Source: Bacteroidales bacterium
GTDB taxonomy: Bacteria; Bacteroidota; Bacteroidia; Bacteroidales; ML635J-15
Assembly (NCBI GenBank): GCA_031275085.1
Contig: JAISPG010000078.1
Coordinates: 186,001 to 250,000 of the forward strand
Direction: 5' to 3'
DNA length: 64,000 nucleotides
The notes under the pieces were generated by a model. That model saw only the letters and a program-made list of their open reading frames with translations. It was not told the DNA's origin and ran no database searches. Shown here piece by piece: positions 44,947 through 53,715 of the stretch. The position numbers and the translations under genes are program-made. Position 1 is the stretch's first letter. Each line of letters begins with the position of its first letter.

Positions 44947-45927
44947 ATGATGGCAAAAAGAATAAATAACGTGGAAAAGATGAGCATAAACAGCCTGCTT
45001 ACGGATTCTCATACAATAGTTACACAACTAATTCCTGATTCCGTAGCAAAAGCAGATGTCCATTACTGTGTTGAAGTTGCCAATAAAAAAGACCCTGAAT
45101 GGTTTATTGCGATTCCCAAGACAAATAAAATCCGCAATATGCGTGAGGTAATAGAAAAAGTTGTAGCTACCCAATCCCCACCTGCCATAGCAGTAACAAT
45201 ATACAGCAATGAAAAGACCGAACATACAAGATTATATTTAAAACTAGACAATACCTACGTTCCTGCCGTTGATGGTGAAGAACCTGAAGATTATAAAAAG
45301 CCTAATAAAGTTCATGATACTACTGATGAACTAACAGGACTGGGAACAATAGGTAATTTGATGATAGATAATAATAGAATACGTTTTGAAAATCAGATTG
45401 AAAACCTTAAAACCCAATATAATTCGGAGAAAAAACTACACCAGTTAGAACATCAGAACACAGTAAGGGAACTTAATAATGTAATTGACAGGCAGGAAAA
45501 AGAAATTGAAGAATTAAAAGAAGACCTTGCAGAAGCCACAATAACCATTGAACAATACGAAAAAGAATCTGCGGAAAAAAACTCCGATTTTGATAATGTG
45601 AAGAAATCTGGACTTAACCTGGCTTTAATGGGAATAGCCAGTAAAGTATTCGGAATTGAAGCCTCTGAACTTTCAGGCTTGTTCGGTTCGGGAGAAAGTC
45701 CTCAAAGTACACCAATACAACAACCTAAAAATGCCGAGTTTGAAATAGAACAACCAGAATTACCAGAATCCGGTATCAACCGTAATGAAGAAATTGCAGT
45801 AATAATAGACTTCTTACAAGGACTTGAACCTGAGTTAATGCAGAAAGTTATCGGTATTCTTCAATCCATTGCAGTGGATAATTCTTTGGCAGATACAATT
45901 CTTGAATTGATAACTCAAAACGTATAA
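44947..45927 (+). CDS. Coiled-coil viral-module protein
   Basis: 326 residues. Residues 15-115 are a mixed domain (VHYCVEVANKKDPEWFIAIP). An LTGLG motif lies at 129. Residues 140-215 are a long coiled coil. Then come a hydrophobic Gly-rich patch (SGLNLALMGIASKVFGI), a Pro/Gln linker and a helical end. It could be a structural spoke or scaffold. The 69-aa gene behind it starts two bases later. Confidence 0.45.
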   Translation: MMAKRINNVEKMSINSLLTDSHTIVTQLIPDSVAKADVHYCVEVANKKDPEWFIAIPKTNKIRNMREVIEKVVATQSPPAIAVTIYSNEKTEHTRLYLKLDNTYVPAVDGEEPEDYKKPNKVHDTTDELTGLGTIGNLMIDNNRIRFENQIENLKTQYNSEKKLHQLEHQNTVRELNNVIDRQEKEIEELKEDLAEATITIEQYEKESAEKNSDFDNVKKSGLNLALMGIASKVFGIEASELSGLFGSGESPQSTPIQQPKNAEFEIEQPELPESGINRNEEIAVIIDFLQGLEPELMQKVIGILQSIAVDNSLADTILELITQNV

Positions 45928-45929
45928 TT

Positions 45930-46139
45930 ATGGAATTTAATATAAAAATAACCATAGAAGCTAACGACAGCAATGAAGCCAATCAAATCATAAAATCATT
46001 GCTTGCCATATACAAACATCTTTCAACCGAAGATTTGATAGCAGTTGCGGGACACATTGAAAAAGACCCTAAAATAATAAACAAAGTGAAAAGTATAGCT
46101 GATAACCCATTTGTCAAAACCTTATTTAACAAGAAATAA
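45930..46139 (+). CDS. Hypothetical 69-aa helical protein
   Basis: Acidic N-terminal strand (MEFNIKITIEANDSNEANQI) then helices. The pattern LLAIYKHLSTEDLIAVAGHI may be a small interaction unit. It shares with the preceding protein a C-terminal helical style. No function is evident. Confidence 0.4.
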   Translation: MEFNIKITIEANDSNEANQIIKSLLAIYKHLSTEDLIAVAGHIEKDPKIINKVKSIADNPFVKTLFNKK

Positions 46140-46143
46140 GCAA

Positions 46144-47136
46144 ATGCCTGAAAAAAAGAAAAATATAACCCAGTTAGGCAACCCTGCATTAATAGCAGGA
46201 GCAACAACTGCATTGCTGAATAGTAAACAGGGACAGCAAGTTATTAATAAAACTGCCGATACTGTAACTATTCAAACTGAAAAAACAATTCAAGGCTTAC
46301 GAAAAGCAGGCAAAGTTGCAGGTATAGTTCTGATTGTCGGTGTTGGTTCTTATGTAAGCTATAAAAGTTATATCGCCATAAGAAGAAACCAGTTAAAGAA
46401 AAAAGCTCTTTCCAATCCTGAAATAAAAACAGCAATCGACCTTTGGGAATGTATTCCTGACGGATATAAAAATAAATGGTCGGTTTTCACCTTATTAAAT
46501 CCTCTATCATTAGTATCAAAGGCTTACGAAGAAATAGAAACACTTTGGAAAGACACTAATACTAAACGTCTGCTTGAAATTTCTGAAAATATTTATAAAA
46601 ACCAATACAGCATATCCAAAATTTCAAGGTACTTCAAAACACTATACGGCTTAGACCTAATTACAATCTTAAATAAAGTATTAACCGGAACTCAATTAGA
46701 TTCATTTTCAAACTATATAACTCGTGGATCAGCTTCAATAACACCACAAGTTCAAAACGGATTATTTGCATTTGCAAAGCAGGCTACCCATTTAAGGGAA
46801 AACCCTGAAATACCTACAACATGGTCAAACTTTACCAAAGGCGATAATGTAAAAGCTACAACAAAGAGCGGACAAATAGCAGGTCAGGTAACAGGTCGGG
46901 AACATACATATACCAATGGAAAAACCACAACAATCTTTGTAGAGCTTATGGCTTATGATTCCTCAAAGAATGATAATAAATATTGTGTTCCCGTATGGGC
47001 ATGGAAAGGCGGTTTTGACTTCCTTTCAAAAGAAGATATAAAAGAAAAATATGGCAATCCTGAAGTACTGGATTTAAACCTTTCCTTTTTCGGTAAAGTA
47101 AAAACAAGTTTTTTAAACTCCTTTAGATTCTATTAA
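46144..47136 (+). CDS. Single-TM viral-module protein with basic N-terminus
   Basis: 331 residues from MPEKKKNITQ; an upstream ATG would overlap the previous gene. One TM helix is near 60-78 (VAGIVLIVGVGSYVSY), flanked by Lys/Arg. The 250-residue C-terminal part is helical, then beta, with NVKATTKSGQIAGQVTGREH resembling an SH3-like or barrel turn. A membrane-embedded virion protein would fit. Confidence 0.5.
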   Translation: MPEKKKNITQLGNPALIAGATTALLNSKQGQQVINKTADTVTIQTEKTIQGLRKAGKVAGIVLIVGVGSYVSYKSYIAIRRNQLKKKALSNPEIKTAIDLWECIPDGYKNKWSVFTLLNPLSLVSKAYEEIETLWKDTNTKRLLEISENIYKNQYSISKISRYFKTLYGLDLITILNKVLTGTQLDSFSNYITRGSASITPQVQNGLFAFAKQATHLRENPEIPTTWSNFTKGDNVKATTKSGQIAGQVTGREHTYTNGKTTTIFVELMAYDSSKNDNKYCVPVWAWKGGFDFLSKEDIKEKYGNPEVLDLNLSFFGKVKTSFLNSFRFY

Positions 47137-47137
47137 G

Positions 47138-47314
47138 ATGAAATTCGGGCCGGAACATAATGCAAAAGGTGTAGCAATCCTGAACGCTATTGAAAAGCTA
47201 TCAGAGAATGATAATGATATGTCAATATTTGAAGAAATACCAATAACGGAAGATGATTATAACAGACTATCGGATATGGAAAAAGAAGCAAAGAACTACA
47301 TAGTGATTAATTGA
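47138..47314 (+). CDS. 58-aa fibre-module peptide (paralogous N-terminus)
   Basis: A complete frame that starts one base after the previous stop. Its first 22 residues, MKFGPEHNAKGVAILNAIEK, match the start of the fibre gene at 49595, and its end (EEIPITEDDYNRLSDMEKEA then KNYIVI) matches the end of the 188-residue fibre at 47436 (EITETAFNALTPAQQTAKDY then IVI). It is therefore a head and tail of two fibre proteins without the middle. Confidence 0.7.
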   Translation: MKFGPEHNAKGVAILNAIEKLSENDNDMSIFEEIPITEDDYNRLSDMEKEAKNYIVIN

Positions 47315-47412
47315 AAATTGAAAATTGAAAAATGAGGAAATTAGTGAATAAGGAAATAGAAAATAAGAGTTGCTCTAAGTTTCTCATTCACTATTTACTA
47401 TTCACTATTTAC
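47315..47412 (+). repeat. Intergenic imperfect palindrome (GTGAATAAGG type)
   Basis: Shares a 48-base core (47344-47391) with 41913-41960. The ends AATTGAAAATTGAAAA and TTCACTATTTACTATTCAC pair loosely with the opposite halves. Confidence 0.65.
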
Positions 47413-47435
47413 TACTAAAAATAAATTAAAGAAAA

Positions 47436-48002
47436 ATGGCAAAGAAAGCAAAAGTAAGTTATCAGCTGTATGCTGAACATAAGAACAACCAGACAATCCA
47501 CGTAACTGCACAGGAAAAGGCTCGTTGGAATAATAAAGATGTAGCGGAAGTATTTAACACTAAAGCAGAAATGGACGCATGGATAGCAATATCTGCAAAT
47601 ATTGCAAATTTCCCTGTAGGCGGTTCATTCCTTATAAAAGCAAATAATGTTCCCGATTACTGGTGGGACGGAACACAAGCCGTAGAATGGGAAGCAAAAC
47701 AAGTTGACCTGAACGGCTATGTAAAAACTGTAAATAACCGCTCTGTTGATTCAGGAACAACAAATGTTACCTTAACAACTGCACATATTAACGATTCAAC
47801 CAATAAACGGTATGTTACAGATGCCCAAAAAACAAAAATTGATAATCTGAACATAGTTGAAAAATCTAATACCAACCGCAATATAAAAATCAATGGAACA
47901 GAAGTAGTTGTGTTCGAGGAAGAAGAAATAACAGAAACGGCATTTAACGCACTGACTCCTGCACAGCAAACTGCTAAGGATTATATTGTAATACCGGATT
48001 AA
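47436..48002 (+). CDS. Receptor-binding fibre-like protein
   Basis: 188 residues. IHVTAQEKARWNNKD near 25-39 and YVTDAQKTKIDNL near 128 are the HVTxxEKxxWN and YVTDAQK motifs of phage tail or spike fibres, with VNNRSVDSGTTNVTL between. The N-terminus MAKKAKVSYQLYAEH is paralogous to that of the next gene (MGKTAKISYDLFRKH), suggesting a shared virion-anchoring peptide. Fibre identity is well supported; the receptor is unknown. Confidence 0.75.
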   Translation: MAKKAKVSYQLYAEHKNNQTIHVTAQEKARWNNKDVAEVFNTKAEMDAWIAISANIANFPVGGSFLIKANNVPDYWWDGTQAVEWEAKQVDLNGYVKTVNNRSVDSGTTNVTLTTAHINDSTNKRYVTDAQKTKIDNLNIVEKSNTNRNIKINGTEVVVFEEEEITETAFNALTPAQQTAKDYIVIPD

Positions 48003-48066
48003 AACATAGTGAGAGCAATGAATTAGAGTTATATAAATTTTTAATAATCGTACTAATCTTAAAGAT

Positions 48067-49581
48067 ATGGGAAAGACGGCTAAAATAAGTTACGATTTAT
48101 TCAGGAAACACATGTCAAAAGTTGTAAAAGATATTGATAATAACGAAATAACCCAGTCCTTTTACAGGTCTGATTCGGACTATGGATTTAAAGGAGCTTT
48201 AACAACCCATTCACCGGTATATCCGCATGCCAGATATACAATCTTCTGGGGGCTTGGACTTTACCGTGCAAGTTATAATATAAACACAGGAGTGGCAAGC
48301 TATACACAGCTATATGCAAACCGGAATATAATTTATACTTGTGCAGTAAGGGATACAAATAATTATTTGTATTTCGGCACAGATGGTACAGGAATACACC
48401 GTATGAGTATGGCGACAAGTACAAGCTCCACAGCATGGGGAATAACTTCGGGAACTGTTTATGATATTTTACTTGCACGTAATGGCAATATGTATTTTGC
48501 CACATCAGAGGGGTTTTATTTTAAAATAAAAGGAGCAACAAATAATCTGACACAAATTACATTGCCGGCAACTCCGCAGAAACTTACTCAGGGATTGGAC
48601 GGAACTATTTATATATGCACCAATGCAGGGATATATACAATGCCTGAAACTGGCACAACAGTATCAACATTATATGCAACAAGAAACTGGAAATATTGTG
48701 TAACAGGAAATGACGGAACTATATGGTTCGCTACTGATTATTTAATTTATAAATTAAGAACCGGGCAATCCTCAATTACAGATACAGGATTTTCAAATAT
48801 AATAAATTATTTATATGCAGAAAAGAACAGTTCCAGAATATGGTGTTGTTGCAACAGCGGAATATATACAGCTAATAGCGGAAGTACGAATTTCTTTAGT
48901 GCATTTTCAAATGTTGAAATATTTACGGCATACGAATATGATAACTATGTGTATTTCGGAAGTGTGGGAAAGATCATAAGGCTTAATTATATTTTAAGCT
49001 CCAGAGCCTTTGAAGAATTTCAAATAAATGATATTCCGACTTATAAAGTAAATGCTTTTGATGAAGATGATAACGGCAATCTTTTACTTATTGGTACAGG
49101 AGTTTCAATAAAAGAAAAAGAAAAGTATTACTCAAGGATAAATGGGAAATGGGTGTGTATTCCCAATAATTGCTCATTATCAAAACATATAACTATAGAT
49201 TATAGTAATGAAGGCAATATAACACTTCTTGACCTTGATAATTATGACAGGATAAATATAAAATTTAATTATCCCGACTGGTCAAATATTAATTTATCTG
49301 TTTCGGATTTTTACAAACTGCCTAAAATATCATGTAAAAAGGAAATCAGATGTTTAAGCTTAACTGATTTTTCAGGTTCGGGAACACTAAATATTTATCC
49401 GCCTGAAAATTTATTAGAACTTACCAAGTGCGGGATAATATATAAGTTTTATATCGAAAGTTTTCCGCAATACCAGTCAATACTCCCAAATAAGATATTT
49501 ACAATACATCTTAAGTTTGACTTTCTCACATCTGATATATGCAATGTATATGTATCAGTTCCTAATTATAATCATAGTTAA
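48067..49581 (+). CDS. Propeller-type spike protein
   Basis: 504 residues. After the shared anchor (residues 1-20) come at least five blade-like repeats of 40-45 residues, with a D/N-G-x-[IM]-[YW]-[FI]-[AC] strand start (NGNMYFATSEGFY, DGTIYICTNAGIY, DGTIWFATDYLIY, SRIWCCCNSGIY). This is the two-component-propeller type of beta-propeller. The C-terminal 150 residues are beta-rich. In this context a receptor-binding spike is likely. Confidence 0.65.
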   Translation: MGKTAKISYDLFRKHMSKVVKDIDNNEITQSFYRSDSDYGFKGALTTHSPVYPHARYTIFWGLGLYRASYNINTGVASYTQLYANRNIIYTCAVRDTNNYLYFGTDGTGIHRMSMATSTSSTAWGITSGTVYDILLARNGNMYFATSEGFYFKIKGATNNLTQITLPATPQKLTQGLDGTIYICTNAGIYTMPETGTTVSTLYATRNWKYCVTGNDGTIWFATDYLIYKLRTGQSSITDTGFSNIINYLYAEKNSSRIWCCCNSGIYTANSGSTNFFSAFSNVEIFTAYEYDNYVYFGSVGKIIRLNYILSSRAFEEFQINDIPTYKVNAFDEDDNGNLLLIGTGVSIKEKEKYYSRINGKWVCIPNNCSLSKHITIDYSNEGNITLLDLDNYDRINIKFNYPDWSNINLSVSDFYKLPKISCKKEIRCLSLTDFSGSGTLNIYPPENLLELTKCGIIYKFYIESFPQYQSILPNKIFTIHLKFDFLTSDICNVYVSVPNYNHS

Positions 49582-49594
49582 ATTAAATAATCAA

Positions 49595-50296
49595 ATGAAT
49601 TTCGGACCGGAACATAACAGCAAAGGAGTAGCAATTTTAAATGCTATTGAAAATCTTGCGGAGAATAACAGTAATACAGGCTCAAATGAAAATTGTGATT
49701 GCGAAGTAAAATCCGTAAACGGAAAGCTACCCGATGAAAAAGGCAATATACTGTTAAATGCTGTTGATATTGTAGCCCTACCTGAAGTTATTGGTATATG
49801 CTATAATACTGCAACAAACGAAAATACACAGCAGGGAATACAAATAACCCTTTCCAGACCTGCACCTGCAAATTGCTACCTCCAAATTGCAAGAAGGCAG
49901 GAGTTAAAAAAGAAATATAACAAAACATCACGGGCGAAATATTACAGGATAATGGGCAGGAAGTGGGCAGTAGAATCCTTAACATCGAAAATTTATTACA
50001 AATATGCTCCCAGTATCTCGATACCGGAAGGAGCTACTGTTTATATAATTCCTGTATCAGAGCTTAATTACAGGTTTAGACCGTGCAGGTGTTCAGGACA
50101 TCAGAAAAACACAGTATACGACAACAGGAGAAATACAGCTTATTTCAAATTCTGTATTTCCACTTATACAAAAGGAAACTATAAACAAGGAAAGCTAAGC
50201 AACGCAACATTATGCTTTAAACAATACTATATAAACCCTAAAAGTCCGGATTTAAATAATATAGAAAACATTATAAAAACATGGAAAGTATTATAA
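49595..50296 (+). CDS. Fibre protein with VKSVNGK motif
   Basis: About 233 residues from MNFGPEHNSKGVAILNAIEN, the same start as the 58-aa gene at 47138; earlier in-frame Met codons lie inside the previous gene. VKSVNGKLPDEKGNILLNAV near 38-57 is a standard phage-fibre motif (VNGKxPDxxGNVxL). The remainder is beta-rich and basic. It closes the fibre block before the lysis genes. Confidence 0.72.
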   Translation: MNFGPEHNSKGVAILNAIENLAENNSNTGSNENCDCEVKSVNGKLPDEKGNILLNAVDIVALPEVIGICYNTATNENTQQGIQITLSRPAPANCYLQIARRQELKKKYNKTSRAKYYRIMGRKWAVESLTSKIYYKYAPSISIPEGATVYIIPVSELNYRFRPCRCSGHQKNTVYDNRRNTAYFKFCISTYTKGNYKQGKLSNATLCFKQYYINPKSPDLNNIENIIKTWKVL

Positions 50297-50322
50297 AATA
50301 TTATAAAGAAATTCACTCACGA

Positions 50323-50418
50323 TACCTTGCGGTAGCCGGAGTTATACACGGGCTGTCTTAGCTATGGCAGGTGTTAAACACATGCTATCTTAGTTATAGC
50401 CGGTGTCCCCGTAAGGGG
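50323..50418 (+). repeat. Array of four short stem-loops before the lysis genes
   Basis: TACC-TTGC-GGTA (50323), GCTGT-CTTAGCT-ATGGC (50352), GCTAT-CTTAGTT-ATAGC (50384) and CCCC-GTAA-GGGG (50407) are spaced about 23-32 bases apart. The middle two keep pairing through compensatory changes. The last has a GNRA loop. They form a 148-base spacer with no gene. Confidence 0.55.
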
Positions 50419-50443
50419 GTTAAAAATTAAATAAATAAAAATT

Positions 50444-50653
50444 ATGAAAGACAAGATTTTAAGCGTTACAGGTGGAATTTTCAGTGGTGTGATTACTTAT
50501 GCGGAAAATTCATGGGACTTTATTTTTATGGAAATAGGAGTTCCATTAATTATTGCTTTTGGTGCAGGAATACTAGGCTATTTCGGCAATACAATAGGTA
50601 AAATCATATTTCAAAAAATCAAAAACAGATGCAGAAGAATAAAGTCAAAATAA
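50444..50653 (+). CDS. Holin-like small membrane protein
   Basis: 69 residues with a TM helix at 30-52 (IGVPLIIAFGAGILGYFGN), a possible weaker first helix, and a strongly basic tail (KIKNRCRRIKSK). It overlaps the amidase gene by 25 bases, the usual holin-endolysin order. Small size, TM and position support a holin; sequence family is not recognised. Confidence 0.6.
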   Translation: MKDKILSVTGGIFSGVITYAENSWDFIFMEIGVPLIIAFGAGILGYFGNTIGKIIFQKIKNRCRRIKSK

Positions 50654-51417
50654 TAGGTGCTGTAATTGGTGCAATTACGCTAACTGTAACTTTATTGTTT
50701 ACCGGTAAAGACAAACCATTTACCAATGTAAAATATAAAGACAGGTCGGCAATCCATGTTTTAATATCAAGTGGACACGGAAGTATTTTAAATTCCATTT
50801 ACCAGACTTTGGGCAAGCAGTCCCCGACATGGGCTGACAGCCTTAAAATCTATGAGGGTTACTCAACTAAGATGTTAGCACTGGATTTAAGCCATAAGTT
50901 AATGCAAAATAATATAGATGTTACTTATATCAATGCTTATAATACGGATATGACATTAAATGAACGTGTTCAGAGAGTCAATGAACTATATAAAAACGAT
51001 AAGCGTGTAATCTTAATAGATATACACCATAATGCTCAACCAATTGGAAAAGCTAATTATACGGATTTTGAGGGATATAAAGGTTTTGTAAATTCTCCGT
51101 TTGGTGCAACAGGAATAGAAACTTTCACATCAGTAGGTTTTACAGAATCGGATATAATAAATAATGAATTTATCATTCCCGAACTTGAAAATGACTTTCA
51201 ATTCCGGTATGGAACATGGACAAAAGGTAAAGAAGAAAACTTTTATATGCTAAAGCATTCCCACTGCCCTGCGGTACTTATCGAATTTCTATTTATGACA
51301 ACCTACGAAGATTGTCTACTCATAGCAGATCCTGAACAAAGAGATTTATTTACTACTCATATTACAAATGCACTTGTAAATTACAATAACTATCTAAATT
51401 CTAAAGGCAATGAATAA
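50629..51417 (+). CDS. N-acetylmuramoyl-L-alanine amidase (Amidase_3)
   Basis: 262 residues. A signal-anchor helix (residues 7-24) precedes a zinc amidase: SSGHGS near 47 (His ligand), YEGYSTKMLALDL near 75 (Glu), IDIHHNAQ near 131 (His) and CPAVLIEFLFM near 215 (catalytic Glu). It cleaves the bond between muramic acid and the stem peptide. The N-terminal anchor may put it in the virion membrane or export it in SAR-endolysin style. It overlaps the holin-like gene. Confidence 0.85.
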   Translation: MQKNKVKIIGAVIGAITLTVTLLFTGKDKPFTNVKYKDRSAIHVLISSGHGSILNSIYQTLGKQSPTWADSLKIYEGYSTKMLALDLSHKLMQNNIDVTYINAYNTDMTLNERVQRVNELYKNDKRVILIDIHHNAQPIGKANYTDFEGYKGFVNSPFGATGIETFTSVGFTESDIINNEFIIPELENDFQFRYGTWTKGKEENFYMLKHSHCPAVLIEFLFMTTYEDCLLIADPEQRDLFTTHITNALVNYNNYLNSKGNE

Positions 51418-51916
51418 GGAAATATTAAATAATAAATGGGTAAAAGTTGGAATCGTAACTATTGGGGTTGCTTCTGTTATCGGGGTAATTGTATATGTGA
51501 TAAAAAAGAAAAATGATAAGAAAAAACTTGCTAATCTTATAAGTTCCGCACAGAAAGAAATCGGAGTAAATCCAACTGCAACAAATAATAATGTTACCGT
51601 ACAAAACAATGGTATTGGATTAGTTAGTTCCTATACTGCAAATTCTTTTACTGCAAACAAAAAGACATATATATTTGAAAAATCGGGAATAATCAAACTA
51701 CAAAAATACTTTTCAGAAAAGGATCCTGAAGCTAAAAAACTGATTGCCGAAAGCGGAGGTTTTGACGGAATTATCGGAAAAGCTTTTGTTACATCATTAA
51801 GCATACTTTCAAAGAAAATGCCCTTGTCAATTACATTTACAGATACTTATATAAAATCTTTATTTACGCTTGCAAAACTGAATACGAACGAGTTTGAAAT
51901 TAGAAATGAGGAATGA
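51410..51916 (+). CDS. Single-TM viral-module protein
   Basis: 168 residues with a TM helix at 11-29 (VGIVTIGVASVIGVIVYVI) and a basic stop-transfer. The 100-residue exterior part contains KSGIIKLQKYFSEKDPEAKK then a helix-rich end, perhaps a peptidoglycan-binding-like helical unit. The last residues (EIRNEE) and the stop come from the palindromic repeat that follows. Confidence 0.45.
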   Translation: MNKEILNNKWVKVGIVTIGVASVIGVIVYVIKKKNDKKKLANLISSAQKEIGVNPTATNNNVTVQNNGIGLVSSYTANSFTANKKTYIFEKSGIIKLQKYFSEKDPEAKKLIAESGGFDGIIGKAFVTSLSILSKKMPLSITFTDTYIKSLFTLAKLNTNEFEIRNEE

Positions 51917-52000
51917 AGAAATAAGGGAATAGAAAATGAGGAAATAGTAAATAGGCATTTGGCAGGCTTCATTTACCATTTACTATTCACTTGCAACTAT
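51917..52000 (+). repeat. Intergenic imperfect palindrome (GAGGAAATAG type)
   Basis: GAGGAAATAGTAAATAG on the left pairs with CATTTACTATTCAC on the right. The repeat starts inside the end of the previous gene. Confidence 0.6.
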
Positions 52001-52009
52001 TTAAAAACA

Positions 52010-52606
52010 ATGAAACAACTAATGAATAATATAATACTGATAGTAATAATTATAATCTGCTTTTTAATAATCGGCAGGCTGATATATACCCGAAGAAAAG
52101 AGAAAGTCAGATATGATGAAAATATGAATGTTCTGTTTTTGCAAAACTATAGCCTTGAAACAAGGAATGGACAGCTTGCCAATCAGGTAAAAACATTAAG
52201 GCTTACGGTTGATGAGTTTGAAAAATATGTTCCTGAACTAAAATCTGAAATCCATAACCTTAAAATAAAACTTAAAAGGGTTGAAAGTATCTCACAAATA
52301 ACAACCAAAATCACAGATACAATAAAAGTCCCGATAAAAGATACAGTCATTTTAACGGATAGCTTAAAAACATTCAGCTATAACGATGAATTTACAAATA
52401 TATCAGGAAAGATATTCACAGATAGCCTTGATTTAAGCTATTCCGTTTTTGATTCAATTATTCAGGTAGTCCATAAAGGTAAATATCAAAAGTGGCACTA
52501 CGCACTTAATCCATTTCGTAAACGACCATTGGTGCAGACTATAACAACTAAAAATCCTAATACGACCATTTTATATAACAGGCATATTGTAATTGAAAAG
52601 AAATGA
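52010..52606 (+). CDS. Rz/spanin-like single-TM coiled-coil protein
   Basis: About 198 residues from MKQLMNNIIL; upstream in-frame codons are in the repeat. One TM helix at 6-24 (IILIVIIIICFLIIGRLIY), a coiled coil at 45-95, then repeated strands. Topology recalls an inner-membrane spanin, and the gene lies in the lysis block, but no lipoprotein partner is evident. It overlaps the methylase gene by four bases. Confidence 0.5.
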   Translation: MKQLMNNIILIVIIIICFLIIGRLIYTRRKEKVRYDENMNVLFLQNYSLETRNGQLANQVKTLRLTVDEFEKYVPELKSEIHNLKIKLKRVESISQITTKITDTIKVPIKDTVILTDSLKTFSYNDEFTNISGKIFTDSLDLSYSVFDSIIQVVHKGKYQKWHYALNPFRKRPLVQTITTKNPNTTILYNRHIVIEKK

Positions 52607-53685
52607 ACGGCAAATTTGTCCAACATATTGAAAAAGAATTAAAAACCGATGTCAGGCATAATAAACGAAGCATTGAAAAAATAGCTTCTTCTTACGGTAT
52701 TTACGACAAAAATCTTATCAAAGAACTGACAGAACTTGCTATTGTAAATCTCTGCCGTGAAATATCAAAGGCTGAACTTATCGAAAATTATATAAACTTC
52801 TCTCTTATAGTTGATATTTACAAACGGCAGGTCAATCTTTCGCACCGAACATCAAAATCAATAATGTTCCAGCAGTATTCAACACCTGCACCGATTTCTT
52901 ATGTGGGTGGATTATTCCTGTTGCAACAACACAAAAACCTATGCAATTTCAAAAAAGAAAAATATACGATTCCATTATGCTTTGAACCATCTGCCGGGAA
53001 CGGTTTATTAGCAATTGCTCTACCATATAAAAACACTTATGTAAACGAGGTTGATAAAGTAAGACTCAACAATTTGAAAACACAACCCTTTGCAAGAATA
53101 ACCAATCAGGATGCAACTAAACCATTTAATGATTATTACCGTAAATTTGATTGTGTTATAACTAATCCGCCATTCGGAAGTCTGTCAGAAGCTGTATATT
53201 ATGATAGTTACCCTATAAAATGCTTAGACCATTTAATGGCATTACGTGTATTGGACACAATGAAAAATGAGGGAAGTGCAGTAATAATAATCGGAGGTCA
53301 TACCCAGTGGGACGATAAGAACAGAATACAGGCAGGAAAAAATCGTATTTTTTTCAATTATCTGTACTCACATTATTTCGTTTCCGATGTAATTGCAATT
53401 GACGGACACAGCTTATATTCAAAGCAGGGAACATCATTTGACGTAAGAATGATACTAATAAACGGCAGAAAAATAAAAACAGACGGAGTTGCACCTCTCA
53501 AAGCCTATCCGCAAGATGAAACCGTATATGATTTTGATGACCTGTACGATAGAGTTTTGAAAGAACAAACAATTGAAAAATTTGAGAATAAGGAGTTTTG
53601 TAAATGGCTATCGGCAAAAACGAGAATGATTAAAATAAGTAACAAGTTACAAGTAAGCTCCGCACCAAAAACTTGCAACTTGTAA
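52603..53685 (+). CDS. N6-adenine DNA methyltransferase
   Basis: 360 residues. Motif I region FEPSAGNGLLAIALPY near 126-141 binds SAM, and motif IV FDCVITNPPFGSLSEA near 184 is the NPPF form of N6-adenine methylases. An N-terminal 100-residue helical part precedes it. Methylases of this type often stand beside a Strawberry-notch helicase on phages and plasmids, as here. The last 15 residues and the stop are read from a palindromic repeat. Confidence 0.85.
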   Translation: MNGKFVQHIEKELKTDVRHNKRSIEKIASSYGIYDKNLIKELTELAIVNLCREISKAELIENYINFSLIVDIYKRQVNLSHRTSKSIMFQQYSTPAPISYVGGLFLLQQHKNLCNFKKEKYTIPLCFEPSAGNGLLAIALPYKNTYVNEVDKVRLNNLKTQPFARITNQDATKPFNDYYRKFDCVITNPPFGSLSEAVYYDSYPIKCLDHLMALRVLDTMKNEGSAVIIIGGHTQWDDKNRIQAGKNRIFFNYLYSHYFVSDVIAIDGHSLYSKQGTSFDVRMILINGRKIKTDGVAPLKAYPQDETVYDFDDLYDRVLKEQTIEKFENKEFCKWLSAKTRMIKISNKLQVSSAPKTCNL

Positions 53686-53703
53686 CTTTTCACTTGCAAC
53701 TAA
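53636..53703 (+). repeat. Imperfect palindrome at the methylase 3' end
   Basis: AAGTAACAAGTTACAAG pairs with CTTGCAACTTGTAACTT. It supplies the C-terminal codons and stop of the methylase, so it has been added to, or replaced, the natural 3' end. Confidence 0.7.
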
Positions 53704-53715
53704 AAATTAATAACC

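Noticed and set aside
41868-47412. CRISPR or direct-repeat array in the viral spacers
   Set aside because: The repeats are far apart, each is a palindrome between genes, and no cas gene is near.
50323-50418. CRISPR array
   Set aside because: The repeat units are only weakly alike, there are four at most, and the spacing contains no unique spacer-repeat alternation; stem-loop explanation is better.
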